Notes under the pieces: generated by a model | Seen by the model: only the letters and a program-made list of their open reading frames with translations | What the model was told of the DNA's origin: nothing | Databases searched by the model: none | Program-made: the position numbers and the translations under genes | Assembly: GCA_003140315.1 (NCBI GenBank) | Contig: PLJS01000215.1 | Coordinates: forward strand, 1-32,002 | DNA length: 32,002 bases | DNA from: Hyphomicrobiales bacterium | GTDB taxonomy: Bacteria > Pseudomonadota > Alphaproteobacteria > Rhizobiales > Xanthobacteraceae | Reading direction: 5' to 3' | Shown: positions 15,529-23,335 of the stretch, one piece after another | How positions within the stretch are numbered: the stretch's first letter is position 1 | Layout of the letters: each line of letters starts with the position of its first letter

Positions 15529-17006
15529 ACATCTCTGTGATGCCGCCACTGACGCTGCCGCAGCACCGCACCTGCTATTACGGCGGCGCCTGGCATGAGC
15601 CGAAGTCCGGCCGCGACGCCGACACGATCAACCCGGGCACGGGCGAGAGCCTCGGCAAGGTCGCGGATGGCGGAGCCACGGACGTCGACGCCGCGGTCGC
15701 GGCCGCGAAGGCCGCGTTCAAGGAATGGCGCAAGATCGCGCCGCTTGAGCGCGCGAAAATGCTCCGCCGCATCGCCGAAGTGCTGCGCGCGCATGCGCAG
15801 GAGCTCGCCATGATCGACGCCGCCGACGGCGGCAATCCGGTGCGCGAGATGGTGAGCGATGCGATGGTCGCAGCGGCGCAGACCGAGTTCTTCGCCGGCC
15901 TCGTCACCGAGATGAAGGGCTCTTCGATCCCGATGGGGCCGGACGTGGTGAACTTCTCGGTGCGCGAGCCGCGTGGCGTCGTGGCGCGCATCATCCCGTT
16001 CAATCACCCGTTCATGTTCTGCGGCGGCAAGTCCGCGGCGCCGCTCGCCGCCGGCAATACCGTGATCGTCAAGCCGCCGGAGCAGGCGCCGCTCTCCTCG
16101 CTCCGCCTCGCCGAGCTGATCGACGGCATCCTGCCGCCGGGCGTGTTCAACGTGGTCCCGGGCGGCAGGGAGGTCGGCGCCGCGCTCGCAGGCCATAAGG
16201 ACGTCGCGATGGTGGCGCTGATCGGCAGTGTGCCGACCGGGCGCGCCGTGATGCGCGCCGCCTCCGAGACCGTGAAGCCCGTTATGCTCGAACTCGGCGG
16301 CAAGAACGCGCTGATCGCTTATCCGGACGCCGATCCGGACGAGGTCGCGGGCGCCGTGGTCGCCGGCATGAACTTCACCTGGTGCGGCCAGTCCTGCGGC
16401 TCGACCAGCCGCGCGTTCATCCATGACAGCATCTACGACGCGGTGCTGACGCGGGTGAAGGAACGCGTCGCCTATTACAAGCCCGGCATCCCGACCGATC
16501 CGGCCACCACCATGGGGGCTATCGTCTCCAAGACGCAGTTTGACCGCGTGATGAGCTACATCGCATCCGCCAAGCAGGAAGGCGCGCGGCTATTGCATGG
16601 CGGCGGCCCGCCGGCCGACCCGGCGCTCGCAAAGGGGTTCTTCGTCGAGCCGACCGTGTTCGCGGACGTGACCATGGGCATGCGCATCGCGCGCGAGGAG
16701 ATTTTTGGGCCCGTGCTCGGCATCTTGCGCTGGTCGGACGAGGCCAAGATGCTCGAGGAGGTGAATTCGGTCGAATACGGGCTCACGGCCTCGATCTGGA
16801 CGAACGACATCTCGACCGCGCATCGCACGGCGGCAGCGGTCGAGGCCGGCTTCGTGTGGATCAACGAGGTCGGCAAGCATTTCCTCGGCACGGCGTTCGG
16901 AGGCTTCAAGCAATCCGGCATCGGACGCGAGGAAGGGTTCGAAGAGATGCTCGCCTTCACGCAGGAGAAGAACATTCACGTGAGGCTGAAGCCGGCGAAG
17001 GGATGA
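15525..17006 (+). CDS. NAD(P)-dependent aldehyde dehydrogenase (betaine-aldehyde-dehydrogenase-like)
   Basis: A 493-aa cytoplasmic ALDH-superfamily enzyme and last gene of the ABC/TPP operon. Motifs in order are RIIPFNHPFMF (about 155-165), VKPPEQAPLS, IGSVPTGRAVM (about 228-238), catalytic Glu256 in MLELGGKN, nucleophile Cys291 in WCGQSCGSTSR, and EEIFGPVLG. The Glu-Cys spacing of 35 is normal. It shares little local sequence with the ALDH at 8150 and so is not a recent duplicate. It overlaps the binding-protein stop by ATGA, so it is co-translated with the transporter. The simplest reading is that it oxidises an aldehyde produced by the upstream TPP enzyme; this is inferred from context. 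Confidence 0.92.
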   Translation: MNISVMPPLTLPQHRTCYYGGAWHEPKSGRDADTINPGTGESLGKVADGGATDVDAAVAAAKAAFKEWRKIAPLERAKMLRRIAEVLRAHAQELAMIDAADGGNPVREMVSDAMVAAAQTEFFAGLVTEMKGSSIPMGPDVVNFSVREPRGVVARIIPFNHPFMFCGGKSAAPLAAGNTVIVKPPEQAPLSSLRLAELIDGILPPGVFNVVPGGREVGAALAGHKDVAMVALIGSVPTGRAVMRAASETVKPVMLELGGKNALIAYPDADPDEVAGAVVAGMNFTWCGQSCGSTSRAFIHDSIYDAVLTRVKERVAYYKPGIPTDPATTMGAIVSKTQFDRVMSYIASAKQEGARLLHGGGPPADPALAKGFFVEPTVFADVTMGMRIAREEIFGPVLGILRWSDEAKMLEEVNSVEYGLTASIWTNDISTAHRTAAAVEAGFVWINEVGKHFLGTAFGGFKQSGIGREEGFEEMLAFTQEKNIHVRLKPAKG

Positions 17007-17030
17007 GGCGCCGGCGCAATCGCCCCTTCT

Positions 17031-17046
17031 GTGACCGCCATCACAT
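17031..17046. promoter_or_regulatory. CRP/FNR-type palindrome
   Basis: TGTGA (17031-17035), six bases, then TCACA (17042-17046) forms a perfect inverted repeat matching the CRP consensus half-sites. It lies 79 bp upstream of the ATG of the tandem-repeat protein, a plausible activator position. No strong -35/-10 pair is clear behind it. Single consensus matches occur by chance, so the regulator is unproven. Confidence 0.4.
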
Positions 17047-17124
17047 CGCGGCCGTCCGAGGCTCTCTAGGGTCCGAAGTGTGGCGGGCAATCAGGCTTCG
17101 CCAAGCGGAACCTCGGAGAACGCC

Positions 17125-17538
17125 ATGACCAAGATCACAACGACATTGTCAGCCCTCGCCATCGCGGCAACGCTGATCGCCCCCGGGAGCGCCTATGCGG
17201 GCGACCCGGTCGAAGAACCCAGCACAAGCGACGCGCCGACCACCTACCAGCCGGTGCAAACTCCGCAACCGAGTTACGAGCCGACCACCTACCATCCGGC
17301 GCACACTCCGCCATCGAGCTACGAGCCGACCACCTATCATCCGGTGCACGCTACGCGATCGACCTACGAGCCGACCACCTATCACCCGGTGCACGCTACG
17401 CGATCGACCTACGAGCCGACCACCTACCCGGTGCACGCTCGGCGATCGAGCTACGAGCCGACCACCTACCATCCGGTGCATGGTCCGCGATCGAGCCACG
17501 ATCCAATCACCCGCCGGCATCTCAGCAGCACGCGTTAG
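17125..17538 (+). CDS. Secreted protein of six 15-residue tandem repeats
   Basis: A 137-aa protein I cannot assign to a known family. Residues 1-30 form a clear signal peptide (MTKITTTLSALAIAATL, cleavage near SAYAG). The rest is mainly six copies of a 15-residue unit, PTTYHPVHxxRSxYE, encoded by 45-bp direct repeats at 17236-17502. The fifth copy is 42 bp and lacks the His codon. The repeats are rich in Pro, Thr, Tyr and His, suggesting an extended cell-envelope polypeptide, perhaps metal-binding or cross-linkable through His/Tyr; that is speculation. The ATG at 17125 has GGAGA 5 nt upstream. A CRP-like site lies upstream and a strong hairpin downstream, so it is probably monocistronic. Confidence 0.75.
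   Translation: MTKITTTLSALAIAATLIAPGSAYAGDPVEEPSTSDAPTTYQPVQTPQPSYEPTTYHPAHTPPSSYEPTTYHPVHATRSTYEPTTYHPVHATRSTYEPTTYPVHARRSSYEPTTYHPVHGPRSSHDPITRRHLSSTR
17236..17502 (+). repeat. Six in-frame 45-bp direct repeats
   Basis: Units begin at 17236, 17281, 17326, 17371, 17416 (42 bp) and 17458. The core is CCGACCACCTACCATCCGGT. Units 3 and 4 are nearly identical at DNA level, suggesting recent duplication by slippage. Repeat period and reading frame agree, so copy-number change would keep the protein in frame. Confidence 0.92.
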
Positions 17539-17557
17539 CTCGCCGTGCGGGCAGTCT

Positions 17558-17586
17558 GCCCCCTCTCCCCTTGAGGGAGAGGGGGC
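17558..17586 (+). terminator. Strong hairpin after the tandem-repeat gene
   Basis: GCCCCCTCTCCC (17558-17569) pairs perfectly over 12 bp with GGGAGAGGGGGC (17575-17586), loop CTTGA. It starts 20 nt after the stop codon. No T-tract follows. Together with the hairpin at 17638-17658 it fills the gap between two convergent genes. Confidence 0.6.
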
Positions 17587-17637
17587 ATCGATCTCTCGAT
17601 AGCCCGCAACCCCTCACCCGCATCGCTTCGCGATCCG

Positions 17638-17658
17638 ACCTCTCCCTATGGGAGAGGT
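17638..17658. terminator. Hairpin in the convergent gap
   Basis: ACCTCTCCC (17638-17646) pairs with GGGAGAGGT (17650-17658) over TAT. It lies 42 bp downstream of the stop of the minus-strand Pht5-like gene and may end that transcript. It is also the outer half of a dispersed-repeat-like block starting at 17558. Confidence 0.5.
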
Positions 17659-17700
17659 GAAGCGTGCCGCAGCGATCGGTTCAATTTCAGACGAACACGC

Positions 17701-18690
17701 TCACAGCTTGTAGGTCTCGAACGTCGTCGGGTGGAACAGGTCCTCGACCGTGACCAGGCGCGAGGAGAGCCCTTCCCGGTGGTGGTTGTCGAGGAAGTAG
17801 TCGAGCTGCTTGCGGTTCGCCGCCACGCCATAGGACCAGAAGTCGCGGCCCATCAGATTGCGCGCCGCGCGCACCTGCTCTTCGACAAAGGGCAGCGTCA
17901 CCTTCGTGGACGATGTATCGGCCAATCGGGCGATTGCGATCGTCTTGGCGCGCTCAAAGGCTTTGAGCACCGCGGCCGGCAGCCACGGATGCTGCTCGAC
18001 GATCGATCGCCGCACGCCGATGATGTGCATGATCGGAAAGATGCCGGTGCGCTTGAAATAGTCGGTGGCGGCCGCGACCGTGTCCGCGAACAGCCAGCCG
18101 ACATTGGGATGGCCGCGCTCGAAGCATGGCGGCACCCGCGGGCCCATGAATGCGTCGATCTCGCCGGATTCGAGCATGCTATCGAGCGTGCGCCCTTCAG
18201 GCACGTCTTCGAGATGCACGTCGGGCGGCAGGCTGATCGTGATCTTCTCCTTGCGCCCGGCGTCCTCGAGCCCGCCCCTGATCCAATGGATGTCGGAGCG
18301 CTTCACGCCGTAGTCGTCCTCGAGGAGAGCGCGCGCCCAGACATTCGCCGTGAGCTGATATTCGGGCACGCCGATCTTGCGGCCCTTCAGGTCCGCCGGC
18401 TGCTTGATGCGGTCGGTGCGCACATAGATCGAGGTGTGGCGGAACGCGCGCGACACGAAAGCGGGCACGCCGACATAGGGGTTGTTGCCTTGCGCGGTCT
18501 TGACCGTGAAGCTCGACATCGACAGTTCGCAAATGTCGAACTCGGCATGCCGGAACGCCCGGAAGAAGATCTCCTCCGGATCGAGCGCCATGAACACCGG
18601 ATCGACACCGTCGATCTGCACGGTGCCGTCGGTGAGCGGACGGGTGCGGTCGTAGTCGCGCACCGCGATGGAGAGGTTGAGTTTTGACAT
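17701..18690 (-). CDS. Pht5-like protein (4,5-dihydroxyphthalate decarboxylase / NMT1-like fold)
   Basis: A 329-aa protein from the ATG at 18690 (MSKLNLSIAVRDYDRTRPL). It resembles proteins annotated as 4,5-dihydroxyphthalate decarboxylase, which share the periplasmic-binding-protein (NMT1) fold. Typical features are DYDRTRPL, EEIFFRAFRHAEFDICELS, GVPEYQLTANVWARALL, GIFPIMHIIGVRR and the C-terminal LFHPTTFETYKL. No signal peptide is visible, so it is probably cytoplasmic, unlike a transport receptor. It lies 84 bp after soxD on the same strand and could be co-transcribed with sox genes. No other phthalate-pathway genes are present, so the decarboxylase label should be treated as a family name, not a reaction. 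Confidence 0.75.
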   Translation of the reverse strand: MSKLNLSIAVRDYDRTRPLTDGTVQIDGVDPVFMALDPEEIFFRAFRHAEFDICELSMSSFTVKTAQGNNPYVGVPAFVSRAFRHTSIYVRTDRIKQPADLKGRKIGVPEYQLTANVWARALLEDDYGVKRSDIHWIRGGLEDAGRKEKITISLPPDVHLEDVPEGRTLDSMLESGEIDAFMGPRVPPCFERGHPNVGWLFADTVAAATDYFKRTGIFPIMHIIGVRRSIVEQHPWLPAAVLKAFERAKTIAIARLADTSSTKVTLPFVEEQVRAARNLMGRDFWSYGVAANRKQLDYFLDNHHREGLSSRLVTVEDLFHPTTFETYKL

Positions 18691-18774
18691 TCCTGGGATC
18701 CGGCTGCGAGGGAACCGCGCACTGTAGGGCGACGGCGCCGCCAATCAAGCGCCTCGCGACAGCCGCGCGCGGCT

Positions 18775-19434
18775 TCAGTCGGCGCCGTGGCGCGCGGCTT
18801 TGTCGTCGGGCGTCACGTCGATCACGCGCGCGCGGCCGGTGATCGTCACCGGCGGCTTGCAATCCTTCATGCAGGGCTTTGCGTTCCAGAACGGCTTCTC
18901 GGCCGTCTCGCGATCGTCATCGTAGAAGCCGGCTTGGTTCGGCATCTTCACCTGCGCGAAGGTGTCACGCGACAGCACGAATTTCTCGTCGACGATGTCG
19001 TTGAGGAACAGCACATAGGCGACGACCGCGTAAAGCTCGTCATTGCTGAGCGACTGCGCATCACCGAACGGCATCGCGTGGCGCACATAGTCGAACGCGC
19101 TTGAGAGATACGGGAAATACGAGCCGACGGTCTTGACCGGGTCGTCGGAGGATAGCGAGCCGGTGCCGCCGGCGACCTGCGGCCAGCGGCCGGCGCTCTC
19201 GCCGAACTCGCCATGGCACGCCGCGCAACGGGTCATGTAGACCTCTTCGCCCTGTCTCACCGAGCCTTTGCCAACGGGGAGCCCCTGCCCGTCCGGACGC
19301 ACGTCGATGTCCCAGCCGGCGATCTCGGCCGGGCTCGCCGCGCGCCCGAGCCCGAGATGGCGTTCGCCGGCAACCGCGGGGGCGGCGAGCAGGAAGCAGA
19401 CAGCGACGACCGCGAAGCTACGACACTTCGACAT
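18775..19434 (-). CDS. soxD: SoxD-like c-type cytochrome subunit of sulfane dehydrogenase
   Basis: A 219-aa periplasmic cytochrome c that should accept electrons from SoxC. The Sec signal peptide covers about 1-22 (ending PAVAG). A single heme-c site, CAACH (Cys70, Cys73, His74), follows a GSVRQGEEVY segment. The likely axial Met lies in HAMPFGDAQSLS, and VVAYVLFLND is the usual cytochrome helix. A Cys pair near the C-terminus (CMKDC) is not a heme motif. The start overlaps the soxC stop by 17 bp. The well-studied Paracoccus SoxD is a longer diheme protein, so this monoheme form lacks one heme domain. Confidence 0.88.
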   Translation of the reverse strand: MSKCRSFAVVAVCFLLAAPAVAGERHLGLGRAASPAEIAGWDIDVRPDGQGLPVGKGSVRQGEEVYMTRCAACHGEFGESAGRWPQVAGGTGSLSSDDPVKTVGSYFPYLSSAFDYVRHAMPFGDAQSLSNDELYAVVAYVLFLNDIVDEKFVLSRDTFAQVKMPNQAGFYDDDRETAEKPFWNAKPCMKDCKPPVTITGRARVIDVTPDDKAARHGAD

Positions 19435-20689
19435 TCTCGACCTCGCCGTCGCGCTTCACCAGCCACGTCTGGATGCCGTTGTTGTGGTAGACTGAGTTGG
19501 CGCCACGAATTTTCCGCAACTCCGTCTTGGTCGGCTGCACGTAACCGGTCTCGTCGATCGCGCGCGACTGCAGCAGCAACTCCTCGCCATTCCAGTCGGT
19601 CTCGGCGTAGAAGCGCACGCAGGCCTTGTCGAGCACGAGACCGTCGATCCGTGCCTCACGCCAGTTGCGGCCGCCGTCGAGCGAGACATCGACGCGCTTC
19701 ACCTTGCCGCGCCCCGACCAGGCGAGCCCCGAGATCACCGTGAAACCTTTGGCGCGTACCGGCGCCTGCGGCGACGGCGACGTAATGACCGATTTGGCGT
19801 CCATCACGTAGGTAAAGCGGCGCGCCCGGCCGTCCGCCATCAGGTCGGTGTATTTCGAGGTCTCCTCGCGCGCGAACCATGGCTCATCGCCGAGCTTGAG
19901 GCGGCGCAGCCACTTCACCCAGACATTGCCCTCCCAGCCCGGCACGACGAGGCGCGCCGGATAGCCCTGTTCGGGACGCAGCATTTCGCCATTCATGTGG
20001 GTCGCGACGAGGCAGTCGTCGAGCGCCTTCTCGAGCGGGATCGAACGGCTCATCGCGGCAGCGTCCGCGCCCTCGGCAAGCAGCCATTTCGCGCTTCCCT
20101 TCACGCCGGCTTCGGCGAGCAGAACGCGCAGCGGCACGCCGGTGTATTCGACGCAATGGACCATGCCGTGCGTGTACTGGCAGCCGTTGAGCTGCGCGCC
20201 GCGCCACTCCATGCCGGAGTTCGCGGCGCACTCCAGAACATAGATGCGATTGACGCGCGGAAAGCGCTTGAGATCGGCGAGCGTGTAGATCAGCGGCTTG
20301 TCGACGAGACCGTGGATGATCAGGCGGTAATCCTCCGGATCGATCTCGGCGATGCCGGAATGATGCCGCTCGAAGCAGAGCCCGCTCGGCGTGATGATGC
20401 CGTCGAGCGCGTGCAGCGGCGTGAAGCTCACCGAGGACTCTTTGCTTGCAGTGAGCCACGACACATCGCGGCGGATGACGTTCGCCTCGTATTTCGACGG
20501 ATGGCCGTAGGGTCGCACCGCGACGCCGTCGCCGAGCGCACGCGTCCATTCGGGCACATTGGGCGGGAGGTTTTTCAGATTCTCCGCGCGCGCCGCGCCG
20601 CCCACCAGCGCCGCGCCGGAGAGCCCGGCCGCGCCGCTTAGAAAGCGGCGGCGGGATGGGATTGGCTTTGACTCGTTGTCATCGTCCAT
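19418..20689 (-). CDS. soxC: SoxC, molybdopterin subunit of sulfane dehydrogenase
   Basis: A 423-aa periplasmic molybdenum-cofactor protein of the sulfite-oxidase family. With SoxD it oxidises the sulfane sulfur on SoxY, so thiosulfate goes fully to sulfate. SRRRFLSGAAGLSGAAL (about 12-28) is a Tat signal, needed because the cofactor is loaded before export. The Mo ligand is expected to be Cys154 in YVLECAANSGMEWRG. The downstream GCQYTHGMVHCVEYTG and GYPARLVVPGWEGNVWVKWL segments are typical of SoxC/SorA. The C-terminal Mo-cofactor dimerisation domain begins near 300 (GFTVISGLAWSGRGKVKRVD). The direct soxCD overlap favours SoxC over a stand-alone sulfite dehydrogenase. Confidence 0.94.
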   Translation of the reverse strand: MDDDNESKPIPSRRRFLSGAAGLSGAALVGGAARAENLKNLPPNVPEWTRALGDGVAVRPYGHPSKYEANVIRRDVSWLTASKESSVSFTPLHALDGIITPSGLCFERHHSGIAEIDPEDYRLIIHGLVDKPLIYTLADLKRFPRVNRIYVLECAANSGMEWRGAQLNGCQYTHGMVHCVEYTGVPLRVLLAEAGVKGSAKWLLAEGADAAAMSRSIPLEKALDDCLVATHMNGEMLRPEQGYPARLVVPGWEGNVWVKWLRRLKLGDEPWFAREETSKYTDLMADGRARRFTYVMDAKSVITSPSPQAPVRAKGFTVISGLAWSGRGKVKRVDVSLDGGRNWREARIDGLVLDKACVRFYAETDWNGEELLLQSRAIDETGYVQPTKTELRKIRGANSVYHNNGIQTWLVKRDGEVENVEVS

Positions 20690-20803
20690 CGGGTCTGCAT
20701 AGCACGGGACATGCGGATCGTTCTACCAACCGGCGGATCAGAGAAACATTGTCCCAAGAATTTGCCGCAATGCGGAATTTTGCTAGCGCGAAGACAATGT
20801 GCT

Positions 20804-22486
20804 TCAGCCGCCGACCACCTTTACGGCAGCCCCCGGCTCGACCGTCACGACTTTCTTCCGCGCGATGTACTTCTCCACCAACTCCCACACCGGCGGGCCC
20901 TCGGTGCCTTCGTTCACGCTGGCCCAGCCGGCGACCGTGTAGTCCTTCGCGGCATCGATCGGCTTGCCGGATTTGAGATGCGTCATGCCCGAGATGCGGC
21001 TGCCGGCCGGTTGGCCGATGTCGATCTTGTAACCGAGCCCACCGCAGCGGACCATGTCGCCGCCCTGCTGGTAGTATGGATCGGGATTGAACAGATTGTC
21101 GGCGACGTCTTCGTGGATCTCCTTCAGCCGCGCGCCGCTCATCGGCAATCGATAGACGTTCGGATAGGTGATCGCGGTCGCGTCGTGGATGTCCTCCACG
21201 GTGATCGGTGATCCCGGCAGCACGGTCGTCCCCCAGCGGAAGCCGGGTGAGAGCGCGATCTCGGCGTCGCGCTCCTCGATCAGCGCTGAGCAGATCAGGT
21301 CGTCGAAGGTCCCGTTGAAGCTGCCGCGGCGGTAGAGCAAGGACTCGGTGCGCCCGACCTCGCGCGCGAGCTCGGCCGCGAATGGCGCGCGCACCATGTC
21401 GATCGCGGCGCGCATCGCGGCGTCAGGCGCGATCGCGTCAGGAAACAGCGGGATCAATTTGTAGCGGAAGTCCTTCAGCGCGCCGTCGCGCACGTCGAGA
21501 TCGAGGCGCGAGAGAAACTTGCCGTTGCTCCCCGACGCGATCAGCAGCGTCTTGCCGACCTTGACCACCTCGGGCAGCGCGTCGTGGGTGTGCGCGGTCA
21601 GGATCACGTTGATGCCGGCGACGCGCGTGGCAAGCTTGCGGTCGCTGTCGAAGCCGTTGTGCGACAGGAGCACGATCAGCGCGGCGCCCTCGCGGCGCGC
21701 CTTCTCGACGTTGGCGCGCACGTCCTCCTCGCGGATGCCGAAGGTCCATTTCGGAATCATCCAGCGCGGGTTTGCGACCGGCGTGTAGGCGAAAGCCTCG
21801 CCCAGCACCGCGACCTTCACGCCGCCCGCTTCGAACATCTTGTAGGGCGGAAACACCGGCTCCTGCCATTCGGTGTCGCGCACGTTGAGCGCGAGGAACG
21901 GATAGCCGAGGCGCTCGGTCAGCTCGTTGAAGCGCGCCTCGCCGTAGGTGAACTCCCAATGGCCGGTCATGGCGTCGGGCTTCAAGAGCTTGACGCAGTC
22001 GAGCACGGCCTCGCCGCGCGTATGGTTCGCCGTGAATGAGCCCTGCCAGGTGTCGCCGCCGTCGAGCAGGAGCACCTTGCCGCCGCGCTCCGCGCGCACG
22101 GCTTTCACGGCGGTCGCCAGACGATCGAGCCCACCGATGCGGCCGTAGGTTTTCGCCAGCGCTGCGAAATCCTCCGAGGTCAGCGCGTAGGCGGCCTGGC
22201 TTCCGGCCGCAATGTCGAAGCGCGCGAGGAAGTCCTTGCCGGTGATATGCGGCAACGCGCCGCGCGCGTCGCCGGCGCCGAGGTTCTGCGAGGACTCGCG
22301 GAAATAGACCGGATTGAGTTGGCCGTGCAGGTCGGCGAAGTGCAGCAGCGTGACGTTGCCGAGCGCGTCGAAACGAAAGAGATCGTCCTGCGTCAGGCGC
22401 TGCTGCGCGAAGGCACGCACCGAGGCGTGCGGCATGACGGCCGCCGTGGCGGCGGCGACTTGCAGGAATTCACGCCGTGAGAACAT
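20804..22486 (-). CDS. soxB: SoxB, thiosulfohydrolase
   Basis: A 560-aa periplasmic dinuclear-manganese hydrolase of the 5'-nucleotidase/metallophosphoesterase superfamily that releases sulfate from SoxY-bound cysteine-S-thiosulfonate. A Tat signal (FSRREFLQVAAATAA) covers about 1-28. Metal-binding motifs are FADLHGQLNP (Asp52, His54), LLDGGDTWQGS, the SoxB-specific GHWEFTYG replacing GNHE, LLSHNGFDSD and ILTAHTHDALPE. The C-terminal half is the nucleotidase-type domain. The start at 22486 lies 26 nt after the soxZ stop with only a weak ribosome site. A 114-bp gap follows before soxC. Confidence 0.96.
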   Translation of the reverse strand: MFSRREFLQVAAATAAVMPHASVRAFAQQRLTQDDLFRFDALGNVTLLHFADLHGQLNPVYFRESSQNLGAGDARGALPHITGKDFLARFDIAAGSQAAYALTSEDFAALAKTYGRIGGLDRLATAVKAVRAERGGKVLLLDGGDTWQGSFTANHTRGEAVLDCVKLLKPDAMTGHWEFTYGEARFNELTERLGYPFLALNVRDTEWQEPVFPPYKMFEAGGVKVAVLGEAFAYTPVANPRWMIPKWTFGIREEDVRANVEKARREGAALIVLLSHNGFDSDRKLATRVAGINVILTAHTHDALPEVVKVGKTLLIASGSNGKFLSRLDLDVRDGALKDFRYKLIPLFPDAIAPDAAMRAAIDMVRAPFAAELAREVGRTESLLYRRGSFNGTFDDLICSALIEERDAEIALSPGFRWGTTVLPGSPITVEDIHDATAITYPNVYRLPMSGARLKEIHEDVADNLFNPDPYYQQGGDMVRCGGLGYKIDIGQPAGSRISGMTHLKSGKPIDAAKDYTVAGWASVNEGTEGPPVWELVEKYIARKKVVTVEPGAAVKVVGG

Positions 22487-22512
22487 GCTGCGCGGCGCCC
22501 CGGGATGACAAG

Positions 22513-22845
22513 CTAACTCACCGTGATCGTCTCTTCGCCGACGATCGTCGAGCCGTCGTCGTCGGTCCAGGTCAGCACCACGGGCCCTGATACGGTCGCC
22601 TTGAACTTGAACTGGATGTAGGGATTGGCCGAGATCGCGGGCTCGAAATCGGCTTCGAACACCTGTTTGCCCGCGACCGTGCAGGTGAACTTGTTGAGGA
22701 TCTTGCGCGGGATGGTGTTGCCTTGCGGGTCCTTGCGCTGACCGTTCTCCATGACGTGCTGAACCAGCGCCTTCACCTCGACGATGTCGCCGGCCTTGAC
22801 CTCTTTGCGGTCGAGCTTGATGCGCGGCTTGACGGCGGCTGCCAT
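22513..22845 (-). CDS. soxZ: SoxZ, sulfur-carrier partner
   Basis: A 110-aa protein with the SoxZ beta-sandwich pattern: KPRIKLDRKEVKAGDIVEVK at the N-terminus, IPRKILNKFTCTVAGKQVFEAD in the middle, and PYIQFKFKATVSGPVVLTWTDDDGS near the end. It forms the heterodimer that presents the SoxY cysteine to the other Sox enzymes. It has no signal peptide, consistent with export bound to SoxY through Tat. The ATG at 22845 has GGAGA upstream and lies 34 nt after the soxY stop. Confidence 0.96.
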   Translation of the reverse strand: MAAAVKPRIKLDRKEVKAGDIVEVKALVQHVMENGQRKDPQGNTIPRKILNKFTCTVAGKQVFEADFEPAISANPYIQFKFKATVSGPVVLTWTDDDGSTIVGEETITVS

Positions 22846-22879
22846 GAGTGTCTCCGGCGGTTTCTTCGTTGTTTCTCGA

Positions 22880-23335
22880 TCAGCCGCCGCAGCCGCCGAT
22901 CGTGACCTTCACCTGCTTGGCCGTCATGTAGAGCGAACCGTCGTTCATCTTGGCGACAGCGGTGACGGTCTGGGTCGTTGCGAGACGGATGCGCGTGTTC
23001 GTCTCCGCGGCGCCACTCAGCGGCGTGAAGCGGAAGGTCGCCATGCCGCCGCGCGGATTGCCGTCGCCGACGACGAGCACCTCGGACACGTAGGACTGCT
23101 CGGTCATCGGGCTTTCCACCGACACGGTCATCGGCACGGTGTTGCCGTTCTCGGCGATCTCCGGCAGGTCGAGCTTGACCTTGCCTTCGGTCGGCTGCTT
23201 GCCGCCGGTGAAGGCCTTGATCAGGTCGCCGGAGTCGTTGGCCGCGAGCGCCGGCGAGACCGACAGGCCGAGGCCCGCAGCGGCAAGCACGCCCACGCTC
23301 GCGCCCAGAACCTGGCGGCGGCTGACGCTGTTCAT
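22880..23335 (-). CDS. soxY: SoxY, sulfur-carrier protein
   Basis: A 151-aa periplasmic carrier on which sulfur intermediates are covalently held. The ATG at 23335 (MNSVSRRQVLGASVG) has GGGAG upstream; the frame is open farther upstream but those residues lie in the promoter gap. SRRQVLG followed by an Ala/Leu-rich segment is a Tat signal ending near ALAAN (about 33). The protein ends exactly in GGCGG, the flexible swinging arm whose Cys149 binds the sulfur substrate. It is the first gene of the minus-strand unit soxY-Z-B-C-D. Confidence 0.96.
   Translation of the reverse strand: MNSVSRRQVLGASVGVLAAAGLGLSVSPALAANDSGDLIKAFTGGKQPTEGKVKLDLPEIAENGNTVPMTVSVESPMTEQSYVSEVLVVGDGNPRGGMATFRFTPLSGAAETNTRIRLATTQTVTAVAKMNDGSLYMTAKQVKVTIGGCGG

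Noticed and set aside
17236-17502. Regular 45-bp repeats resembling a CRISPR-like array
   Set aside because: The units are contiguous with no unique spacers, are not palindromic, and encode in-frame 15-residue protein repeats after a signal peptide. No cas genes are present.
17149-17520. A 123-aa open frame opposite the tandem-repeat protein
   Set aside because: It is also repetitive because of the DNA repeats, but it has no signal peptide or ribosome site. The plus strand has both.
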